From Pratylenchus scribneri (taxonomy: Eukaryota; Nematoda; Chromadorea; Rhabditida; Pratylenchidae), in contig JAQSEB010000037.1 in assembly GCA_030063045.1 (NCBI GenBank), forward strand, positions 2,356,001 to 2,420,000: a stretch of DNA of 64,000 bases, given 5' to 3'. The first letter of the stretch is position 1. The number at the start of each line of letters is the position of its first letter. Under the pieces are notes generated by a model that saw only the letters and a list, made by a program, of their open reading frames with translations, had not been told where the DNA came from and did not search any database. Positions 15,001-26,500 of the stretch are shown here, piece by piece. The translations under genes and the position numbers were made by a program.

Positions 15001-17158
15001 TGATTTTTAAATGTTTTGTTGTTCAGATTTTTAAATGTTGTTTTGTTTTTCTGATTTTTAAAAGTTTTGTTGTTCTGATTTTTAAAAGTTTTGTTGTTCT
15101 GATTTTTAAATGTTTTGTTGTTCTGATTTTTAAATGTTTTGTTGTTCTGATTTTTAAATGTTTGTTGTTCTGATTTTAAATGTTTTGTTGTTCTGATTTT
15201 TAAATGTTTTGTTGTTCTGATTTTTAAATATTTTGTTGTTCTGATTTTTAAAAGTTTTGTTGTTCTGATTTTTAAATGTTTTGTTGTTCTGATTTTTAAA
15301 TGTTTTGTTGTTCAGATTTTTAAATGTTTTGTTGTTCTGATTTTTAAATGTTTGTTGTTCTGATTTTAAATGTTTTGTTGTTCTGATTTTTAAATGTTTT
15401 GTTGTTCTGATTTTTAAATGTTTGTTGTTCTGATTTTTAAATGTTTTTGTTGTTCTGATTTTTAAAAGTTGTTGTTCTGTTTTGTTGTTCTGTTTTGTTG
15501 TTCTGATTTTCAAATGTTTTGTTTGTTCTGATTTTTAAATGTTTTTGTTGTTCTGATTTTTAAATGTTTTGGTGTTCTGATTTTTAAATGTTTTGTTGTT
15601 CTGATTTTTAAATGTTTTTGTTGTTCTGATTTTTAAATGTTTTGTTGTTCTGATTTATAAATGTTTTATTGTTCTGATTTTTAAATGTTTTTGTTGTTCT
15701 GATTTTTGTTGTTCTGATTTTTAAATGTTTTTGTTGTTCTGATGTTTAAATGTTTTGTTGTTCTGATTTTTAAATGTTTTGTTGTTCTGATTTTTAAATG
15801 TTTTGTTGTTCTGATTTTTGTTGTTCTGATTTTTAAATGTTTTGTTGTTCAGATTTTTAATTGTTTTGTTGTTCTGATTTTTAAATGTTTTGCTGTTCTG
15901 ACTTTTAAATGTTTTGTTGTTCTGTTTTTTAAATGTTTGTTGTTCTGATTTTTAAATGTTTTGTTGTTCTGATTTTTAAATGTTTGTTGTTCTGATTTTT
16001 AAATGTTTTTGTTGTTCTGATTTTGAAATGTTTTGTTGTTCTGATTTTAAATGTTTAGTTGTTTCTGACTTTTAAATGTTTTGTTGTTCAGATTTTTAAA
16101 TGTTTTGTTGTTCTGATTTTTAAATGTTTGTTGTTCTGATTTTAAATGTTTAGTTGTTTCTGACTTTTAAATGTTTTGTTGTTCTGATTTTTAAATGTTT
16201 TGTTGTTCTGATTTTAAATGTTTAGTTGTTTCTGACTTTTAAATGTTTTGTTGTTCTGACTTTTAAATGTTTTGTTGTTCTGATTTTTAAATGTTTTTGT
16301 TGTTCTGATTTTTAAATGTTTTGTTGTTCTGATTTTAAATGTTTAGTTGTTTCTGACTTTTAAATGTTTTGTTGTTCTGATTTTTAAATGTTTTTGTTGT
16401 TCTGATTTTTAAATGTTTTGTTGTTCTGATTTTAAATGTTTAGTTGTTTCTGACTTTTAAATGTTTTGTTGTTCTGATTTTAAATGTTTAGTTGTTTCTG
16501 ACTTTTAAATGTTTTGTTGTTCAGATTTTTAAATGTTTTGTTGTTCTGATTTTTAAATGTTTGTTGTTCTGATTTTAAATGTATAGTTGTTTCTGACTTT
16601 TAAATGTTTTGTTGTTCTGATTTTTAAATGTTTTGTTGTTCTGATTTTAAATGTTTAGTTTTTTCTGACTTTTAAATGTTTTGTTGTTCTGATTTTTAAA
16701 TGTTTTTGTTGTTCTGATTTTTAAATGTTTTGTTGTTCTGATTTTAAATGTATAGTTGTTTCTGACTTTTAAAAGTTTTGTTGTTCTGATTTTTAAAAGT
16801 TGTTGTTCTGTTTTGTTGTTCTGATTTTCAAATGTTTTGTTTGTTCTGATTTTTAAATATTTTGTTGTTCTGATTTTTAAATGTTTTGTTGTTCTGATTT
16901 TTAAATGTTTTGTTGTTCAGATTTTTAAATGTTGTTTTGTTTTTCTGATTTTTAAAAGTTTTGTTGTTCTGATTTTTAAAAGTTTTGTTGTTCTGATTTT
17001 TAAATGTTTTGTTGTTCTGATTTTTAAATGTTTTGTTGTTCTGATTTTTAAATGTTTTATTGTTCTGATTTTAAATTATTTTATTTTTTAAATGTTTTAT
17101 TTTTTAAATGTTTTATTGTTCTGATTTTAAAATATTTTATTTTTTAAATGTTTTATTT
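1..17158. repeat. T/G-rich 24-bp satellite array with higher-order repeats
   Basis: The whole stretch is tandem copies of a 24-bp unit close to TTTTTAAATGTTTTGTTGTTCTGA (18 bases of core shown by TTAAATGTTTTGTTGTTC). Variants include a TTTAGTTGTTTC form, a TTCAGA form, a GTTTTTGTT one-base-longer form and a 15-bp short form. These variants recur in the same order, giving higher-order repeats: blocks recur at offsets of 941, 1,076, 2,161, 2,380, 4,381 and 4,831 bp. The plus strand has almost no C except in TTCTGA. Because the unit is a multiple of three, long repetitive open frames appear on both strands (Phe/Val/Leu-rich on plus, Lys/Asn/Gln-rich on minus); these are not genes. The array reaches the left edge of the window, so its full length is unknown, and it decays into TTTTATTTTTTAAATG repeats at 17,060-17,158. 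Confidence 0.97.
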
Positions 17159-17587
17159 TTTCTACCCAAAAACTAGAATCAATGGATAAATTCATTGTAT
17201 TTTTTGATGGTCCTCCTAATACAAATTAATTTTTCAATTTTATCAAAAAAAAAGAAATACAAATAAATTTGTGATGTGTTCGAATTTTGAAAAGAAAATA
17301 TAGAGGGCAAAATATTTATTTTTGAGTTGGATGTCGCAAAATTTAAGAATAATCGGATGGAATTTTATAAAAAATATTCTTATTGATGGTGAATATTTTT
17401 ACAAAATAATAATGTGGGGAATCGTTATTTAAATAAATCCGGATAATAATAAGACAAAACTATCGCAATATAACATTTTCTAAATATAGTTGAATGAAAT
17501 TGTGGAAATTGATGTTTGTCAAATAAAATAATAATATAAATCCGTAAAATAATAATTCCCAAGTTCGTTGACATCGACTTCGGCCAT
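17159..17587. other. gene-free spacer between satellite and PNUTS 3' end
   Basis: AT-rich unique sequence with no convincing exon. It contains the presumed 3' UTR of the minus-strand gene that ends at 17,588. I see no canonical AATAAA close to the stop on the minus strand. Confidence 0.6.
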
Positions 17588-20500
17588 TCATTCAATGATT
17601 TGCACTTCTTCCGACTCGGCTTCCTTTGGACCCTGAAGAAATATAAAATATTTTTGGTTAAAATTTTATTTTCTAATACCCATACCACTTAAACCATCTT
17701 ACTATTCCATTCCAAATAATTATAAAGGAATAAATTCATTGTCTCCCACAATTTTGATTCCAAAAAAAACTAAATGACTAGGATGATGAAAATATTATAA
17801 ATGGACTTTTGCTACAGTATTCCATTTCCATTTCAATATCCCACCTTTTGCAATTCTTCTTGAGCAGTATTCACGCATTGTTCTTCGTCATTTCCGTCGA
17901 TTTGCCTATTCTCCTCCACCTTCTGCTGCTGCTGATGTTCTTGCTTTTCGTCTTCTTCTGGATTCGTTGTCGAAGAGGATGAAGAAGAGGAAGATTTGGC
18001 TGAATGACGAGTGGGTGATGATGATTTCTTCCCCTCTCTTGGATCGTTTCTCTCTATCCTTCCGTCATTGCTTCGTTTATTATCCGTCCCACTTTGACGT
18101 CCTCCTCGCTGTCGGCTTTCTTTGTTCCTGTCGCGTACCGGGCTTGGTGAACGCGAATAAGTGCTGACAGAGCTGTAAAAATGTTGGAATGAAATTAATA
18201 AAAATATTTTTATATTAGGCAATATTGATTTTTATTATATAAAATATGAATTAAAATAAACATTTTTAGAAGAAATAACCCACCTTGAACTTGATTTGGA
18301 GCTAGAAGGGCTTCGACGTCGATTGCCGCCACGATCTCTACCCGACCTTTCCCGAGACCTGGAACGCGAACGAGTCCGCCGCCGTCGACTATACCGCTCA
18401 CGTGATCTAAAAGAAAAATGTATTAAGAAATATATTAAAAATATCAATTTTAAAATTCAAATAAAAATGGAATTCAACTGGACCTCGATCGGCTTGAATA
18501 GCCTCCGCGTCGACGTCGAGGCGATTGTTGGCGAAATCGTCGTTCCCGGAAACCGCCACCACTTCCTTTTCCCACATTGCCGCCTCCATCTCGAATTGGC
18601 GATAAGTCATAGTCTCGGTCTCGGCCTCCACCCGATCCGAAATTGCCTCCTCGGCGTTGACGTCTAAAATGATTATTTTATAAATTATATTTAATATTAT
18701 TCAAATATTTTTTATGTGATTAAAGGCTTAATGTTTTCTATTTTCTTCCGGAAAAATGTGTGTTTTTGAAGAAAAATGTGCATAAATAATTCCTTTTATT
18801 TTTCCCTCACTCACCGATCATCAAATCCACCTCCGCCTGATCCGCTTCCTCCCATTGCCAGCCGGACGAAATGCATTTCCGCTTCTGCCTGAACTGCCCA
18901 TAAAATTGCCTCCTCTGCCCCTGGGACCACCGCTGCCGCGTATCATTCCTCCTATAATTAATCAGAATTAATTGCCTTTTTATTACTAAATATTTGTGCC
19001 TACCTCTGCCGCTTCCAATGCTCACTCCACTCATTGCCATCTGAACACCCTTGGTCATTGTTTGTTCGTCGTGTGCGAATTTACATTGGTCACCGAAATT
19101 GCATTTGTTGAAACGCATAAAATAGCTGCAAACGCCGGCCACTGAAAAAATACCATAAATAATTGCCAAAAGCAATTAATCACTGACCATTTCTTGCCTC
19201 CTGAAGGCTCATCACCGGTTGTTGCGGAGTTGAAAGAGTTTGAGGCGAGATTTGTGGCCGTTGACCCGTTGTTGGAGCATCACCTGCTGTGGTTACCATC
19301 GGTGATTGCCCATCTCTTTGCTGGTTTTGTGCCAATTGTTCGGGAGCGGGCGGTGGCGAACCACCTTCATCCAATCCGGGAGGCCCTGGCGATGTGGGCG
19401 ATGCTCCTCCTTTGGTGGATTGCTGTTGGACACTGCTTGTTGATGAAATTGTAATTGTTGATGTCGAGGTGGTGGTCGTGGAATCATCCACTTTGTTTTT
19501 GGTCTCATCCTGCGATTGTGCCGTCATTTTTGGTTGTTGGCTGGATATTTGGGGCATTTGCATAAGGCCAATTGGCGGAATTGGTGAAACTGAAAATTAA
19601 ATGCATAATTTATAAAATTTAAATAGAATTTCTAAACTGCTTTTTCCTATTTTTTAATGAATACAATTACGAAAAATGTAGCAGATATATTTTTAAAAAT
19701 CAAGATTCATTAAATTAATTTATTTGTTTTTGATATAAACTATTTATGAAAGCGACCAATACATCCTCTTTGGTTCAGTGGTAACTTCCGTTTTTAAATT
19801 TAAAGGAGGTCGGGTTTGATTCCCCCTCGAGGGAAATTATTTTTTTAAACCGCGTCATCTTCATCTCCATCATTTTCGGATACTTTCTAAACTTACAGTT
19901 ACAATCAATTTCCCTAAGTTTCCATAGAATTGTTTTTGTGATGCCCTCATCTTCTGTTTTTGGTGTGTTTTGTTCCAATTTGTCACCTTTCTGCGCTGTT
20001 TGTGGAGGCCCCGGAGGCACATTCTGGCCCAATGGAAATTGGACAGAAGTGGCAGAAATGGTGAACGGTGGCCTCTGCCCAATTGGCGGTGGCGGAGTGG
20101 AAAAATTGGGCGGAGGAAACGGAATTGGACCGCCCGGTGATGCGCGGATCATCATTTGTTGGATATGCGGTGGAAGGCCACGAGGCGGTGTTCCCATTGA
20201 GATGGAGCCAAATTGGCTGGACACAGGTGGTCGATGTGGATAAAGATGAGTGGGCGGAGGTGGAATGGAAGGCGATGGAATTGCCCCACCGGCGCTTGTT
20301 CCAATCACGGGAATGGGCAAAGATGTCATTGGAGTTTCAGTACTGTAAAATAATTGAATGAATGATCTATTTAATTAATTATTAAATAAATTTTAATATT
20401 TATCAAATTTTTAGTAAAGAAAATCCACCTTTTTGTGCCCATTTCCTGCTTTGTTCCATCCTGTCCTTTATCCGACCCGAGTGTTGTGTTCAAATTTTTG

Positions 20501-23500
20501 AGCAATGAAAGCACTTGTGGGCTACTATTTTTCAAAAATTCTTGCAGAGAAGTTGAAGAAGCCACTGAAATTGAAGGAATTTAATTAACGATTAAAATTA
20601 TTTTATATTTAAAATTTAATAAAAATTTTAATTCTATTTAAAAATAAATATAAATAAATTTTACCCAGCTTACTCTGCGACTTTTGTGCATCAATTTGCT
20701 GCTGTGCTTTCTGCTGAATATCGCGGATGTCCAAATCCTCTTCTTCATCATCCTCTTCCGTCGATGTTCGAACTTTGTCAATTGGAATTTCCTTGATGCT
20801 ATCTGTCTGAAATAATAGAAAATTAATATAAAAAAGGATTTTTAATTATTTTTAGATATTTTCCTAGATTGAGTCACCCTTTTTGAATCATTACAGCAAA
20901 ATCTTTAAATAAAATGTGTCAAAAAACGCAATATGGACCTTTTTTAACCACCAAAATGACAAATAATCAATTCTGATTATTTATATAATTTTTAAATCAT
21001 TTTTTGTGTACATTTTAGTAGGAATTACTTTTGAATTCTATATTTTTGTAAATGCACATTGGCTTATGAATGCCGTATGCAAATGCAAACAGATATGTGT
21101 TTTAGTAATGATTATAGTATTAAAAATAGTCCAAATTGCGCATTTGACACAAAATATTTGTCTCCTCCCACATTAAAAAATTTGCTGCAATGATTTTATT
21201 CAAAAATTAAAATATAAGCGAAAATAAATAGAGTATCAATCAACAACAATATCAACAAATAAATATTATTTGCTCCTCTCCTCAATTCTAAACATTGAAT
21301 TGAGAGAATAATGGGGATAAGGCAGTTCTTCCTTGGGTGGGTCGCCTTTGCCTCGTCCTCCTCGTCCGTTCCCTTCCAATCCATTTTTGGTCCTCATTCT
21401 TCATTATTACCGAGTCTTCGCGCGATGAGTTCAATGGCTCCGGCTCGGGGCTGGCAATCAAATCTTCGCGGTCCTCTTCATCTTCTTCTCCCTTTTTGAT
21501 GCTCTCATCGGCCATTTCCACGTCCGATTCTTCATCGCTTGACATTCGACTTACTTGAGGACGAGCCGGCGATAAGGGAGTGTCCTACGAAAGTTTATGG
21601 ATTATGTATATTTTTAATATCATTATTTTTGTAAAATCACTACCCAGGGATGTGGGGGTTGACAAAAATTTGTATCCAAATTCCAAACTAAAGCATTTTT
21701 GACCTTTCTGTCCTAACTGGGAAAAGAAGGGGGGATTCTGCATTCTGGGTGAGGGGTTGGAGGAACTTCGTACTTCGAATTCCATAAAGGTCAAATAATT
21801 ATTTCTGTTAAAAAACTTAAGGATAATCTGAAAAAATTTTTCTGGTACTTAACGGTTATCTGTGAGCAGATTCGAAATTTTTTGAGATATTTTATTGTTT
21901 ATATTTGATTGTAAAACATGAAAAAACAGACATTATTTTAGGTGATTTTGGTTTTAGAGTTCATCAATTACAATTTTAGGGGTAACATAGTGTAGTAGGG
22001 AGGAAAAATCCGGAGGAAGATTAACGATAAGTATCATTTTCTATTCCCAATATATTTAAAAATAATTAAAATTACCTCTTCCATTTTCTCTACCTCCGCT
22101 TTGACTGCTGAATTTTTGGCATCATCCACAATTTCCATTGGTTCATCACTTCTTCCCATTCCCATTTGTTCTTCTCTTTTTATCGATGATGGTGGTTCCA
22201 TTTTGACTTGGTTTGGCTTCTGTTCAACAATTTCGGTGATCAATTCCAGCGGAATGATTTTCGGCATATGGTTTAGGCTTTCTTCTCGATGTCGTTTCCA
22301 TTCTTGTTCGTCCAAATCAGAAATGGGCAATGGACTAAAATAGTAAAAAAAAATTATTTAAATTTATTGAATTTTTAATTCCAAAAACAAACGTTGGCAA
22401 AATCAGAGCGGACATTGTGGTTTTCTGCCTTTCCAGCTCAATTTCCTTTGAAACACTTTTATTGCCTGGCTCAATCACCGGCTTACAATCGACGGGAATT
22501 AATTTGTACTGAAATAAATAAAAATTTATTTTAGTTTTTTTAAAAATAAATGGACATTATTTAATAAAAAAATTAATTTTAAATCCGAAAAAAATATCAG
22601 CCCGATGCGGGGCTCGAACCCGCGACAACCAGATTAAGAGTCTGATGCTCTACCGACTGAGCTAACCGGGCCCACTAAAGCCTACTTTGGAAATTCGTTA
22701 AATTTTAACGAATTCGTTAAAATGGATCAAATGTTTCATCGACCTCTAAAAAATGAGGGACTGGTTTTAGCCCTATAAACCTTATACCAATTTTGTAGAT
22801 CTCATCGAGAAGTATTGAATGATAATAGATTTGTAGGGCCTAAAATCGGTCCCTGATTTATTAGAAGGCAATGAGACATTTGATTTATTTTGATGATTTC
22901 TCAAAAGTGAAGAATTTCCGCATTATTAAAAATAATTTACCGGATATTTTCCACTGTTGATTGCACCCATTGTTGCCGCTGTTTGTGGTCCTTTGCCAGG
23001 CATCATTCCAAATGGCATTCGCATCGGGGGTGGCGGTGGCATTCCAACTTGGCTTGGTGGCATTGACATCCCAAAAATGTGTCTTCCGTGTCCCGGTGGC
23101 ATCAACGATGGGTCGGTGAGTGAGGAGAATGGGCCATTGACTCCAACGGTTGGTCCAACCGGCGCTGGTCCCGGCCCAGGACGACGTCCAAACCCAGAAT
23201 TCATTAGTAACGCTTTCTCCTGTTGCGAGTCGAAATGTTTGATTTGTTCTTTGTCCAATTTGGTCACATTGACTGAATGGAAATAATTTATTAATATTTT
23301 AAATGATTTAAAATTGCTTACTTCTTTCACCCTCCTCAATCTCGAAATGACGAACTTCAACAAGTTCACGGCCAACTTCATCGATGAATCGCACTCGACG
23401 TCCACTGCCATTCCCTCCGCCACCGCTTGAATTTAATGATGAAGTGGCGGCGCCAGCGGGTGAGCCGGAAGTGCCGGGCATATCATTCTTTAAAAAATTG

Positions 23501-26500
23501 AAATTAATTTTTATTTAATTTTTTCTGAAGATATTTCCAAAAATATTTTTTTCTTAATTTTTGCTTTACTAATTTATTTTTTAAAATTTAATCTAACGAA
23601 AAAATTTATTAAAAATTAAAAGAAATATAAATAATCAAATTTTTAAAAATCAAATTAAAAATTAATAAAATTATTTAAGTGTCAGAATAATTAGAAATTA
23701 AATATTCAGTACCATAATTTGGAATCATTAATATTTTATTTTATTAGGGTTATCAGAAAGTTATTAGCTATTTATATTTATTGTTGTAAATAAAAGAGAT
23801 TAAAAATTGATAAATTTTTAATTGAGCTAAAATTTTCGTAAATGTAATAATTTATTAAATATAAAATTTTCTATTATTTTATTTTTTAAAAACCTTTGTT
23901 CCACTGCCTCCAGCTCCTCCATTTCCTGGCAACGGATTCAATTTTCGGCGTATAATTTTCGGCTTCTTTGGTCGCACATTGTCGGCCGCAGAAAGACTGT
24001 CCATGAAGCCATCGCTGAACATAACATCCACCGGTTTTCGTTTTGGCTGCTGTTGAGCCTTAAAATTTATGAATTAATTTGAATAATTTCAAAAATTCCT
24101 CACCTGAAATTTGGCCGTTGCGGCCATAATTTTAGTCAAAGGTGATTCGCTGATTGCGGTTGTCGGACTTATCGAGGTTTTTCCTGTGGCCGAAAGGCGT
24201 TTGGCCAACGGTGTTTGTGCCTGTTTTCCGGATTGAGTTGTGTTGGTAGTGTCGTCATCCCCTTCGAGGCCTGCAAAATGATCGAAATTAAATCCAAAAA
24301 TTTTATATCGATTGAAATTTTGTTCCGAAAAATGTAATTTATTTATTAATTAATTTTGATTATCGATCTTTCTATCCTTGATGATGATTTGCGACGATCA
24401 ATGAATATAAAAGTGGAGTGAATGAATATAATAATTAATAATAGATGTATGATAGGATGAAACGTGGTGAGAATAGGTAATTGGAAAAGATGTTAGCATT
24501 GAATTGTGATGAACCTAACTCATAGATTAGTTAGTGGGAGTGGCACCAATAATGATGCTTTTTTGATTATTGTTATTGTTGTGGATGGGACTAATGCGAT
24601 TATGGGTTTGCTATTTACTAAATTGAAACGTGGAAAGCAGCTAAACCAAAAATCCAAATGTTCTCTTTGGTTTAGCCACTTCGTACTTCCATCCTCTAAT
24701 TTTAGTCAGCTTTATTGTACAAATAGACGGATATTGCATGTATTTTCAAGGAATTTTGACATGGACCATCTTATATATCCGTCTTCAATAAACGGATATA
24801 GGACATCCATCCATCACATACTTGAATGAATGCTTTACCAACCCATTTTTGTAATAAGATATCGAAAAATGTAATGGCTAAAAATTTGTCATCATTTGTG
24901 TTAATTCACATTTTACGGATCACGTCATTGATCATAAACATATTTTAATATTGTTTCAATATCTCGCTCTCTTCACCTTGAGACAATATCTGGAAAGGAG
25001 AATATTTCATAAACTTACCAATGATCATTTACTAATTTTCAATAAAATGCTGGCAATAATTTCAGCATTTTTGTCGTTTATTCAGTTTACATTGTAGTTT
25101 GGATAATGTGGATAGATTTAATATATTTAAATTTACCCGTAGTAAATAAAATATGAGTATGAAAAGATTTGAAAAGAAAAATTGTGTGAAATGTAGGAAA
25201 ATAGAATAGAAAGATCCGATAATCCAAATTAATTAATTTAATAAACAATAATAGCATTTTGGTGTTTCTTGTGAAAATCTTGTTGATCAGCCGCCAGATT
25301 GGCGCTGAAAACCGCATTGCACGTACCTGGAAAAGGATGGTGTGGAATTAGCATAGGTTACACATTTGGATTTTATTTTGAATTCACTTTTGATAGTTAT
25401 GGGGGTTTCAGAGGGGGAGGGGTGAGTGCTAGGGTCCGAAACTCTTGGACCTTGAGGTAAGTGAAGTGTGGCACCCGGATTGCCATGAGATACGAATAGG
25501 AAGAACAAGAACCCTTCCGCCTCCCATCAGGAAAATCTTGGAACCGCCTGGTTTGCTGTTTTGGTGGAGTTTATATTTTAAACTTATTAAGTATGCTTGA
25601 CTAATTAATATTTTGGATTGAAAAGGTAAAAATTTTCGGGACCAGGACTCTCAGAAATCTCGGGTCATCAATGAACTCGCACCTCGGGATGAGGATGGGA
25701 ATGAAATGTCCCGTATCCCCTTTTAATCCCGTATCCCGGTCGACTAATTAACTTTCCCGATGGTGCCGGTCTTCGATTTTGTAATGTAATGAATGATGAA
25801 TCCAAAATGGTTCCGCAAAATTGGTGATTCCACCCACTATTCGGCCCAAGTTTATTTATTCTTAAATTAATACCAGTGAGTCGTGGACGCGAAATCTTTG
25901 CCTTCGCCTTGGCAGTGGTCTTCGGTTTCTCAATTGCCGCCGTCCCAGCAGAACCATCCGCATTCGTTGAACTCGTCGTCGTTGATGAACCGCCGCTGCC
26001 AAATGAATTGGCTCTGGTGCCGATTTGCTGCTGTGCAGTGTCGCCAGCCGAGGATGATGTGGCCGTAATTGACGAAGTTCGGCCTCGAGTTTGGATGGCA
26101 CTTGAGCCGCCTTTTTGTGCGGTATTTGAACTTGCGGATTGGTCTAAAAAATTTGATATTTTTTATTTTTATGTTTTGTAATAATACCATCTCCTTCGTC
26201 GGTATCCATGCTCTGGCTGTTCCTTCTCAATTGTTTTCCCGTCGTTGCAGCCGTTGTTCCCGTGCCCGACTTTGCCATCATTTTTTGTTGTTTTTGCTTT
26301 TCACTGTTGTTGTTGCCTTCTCGAACAGATTGTTTCCATTTTGTGACCATTTTTGTGGCCATATTTGCAATATCTTAAAATGACGGAATATTTTTTAGTT
26401 ATCTTAAAATGGCTATTTTTGGTTAAAATTATGGCGAAAAAGGAAGCGAAGCGATGAAATTTTAATAGTTTTGAATTGAGGTTTGCTGGTCCGTACCATC

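Noticed and set aside
905..17091. Repeated open frames in the satellite (Phe/Val/Leu-rich on plus, Lys/Asn/Gln-rich on minus)
   Set aside because: They follow from a 24-bp unit divisible by three, recur identically with the array, and have no gene context.
1..17158. CRISPR array
   Set aside because: Eukaryotic context, no unique spacers, and the repeat and spacer alternation is absent.
17967..20361. Plus-strand open frames opposite the PNUTS exons
   Set aside because: They are shadows of GC-richer minus-strand exons; the minus frames have consistent splice phases and known motifs.
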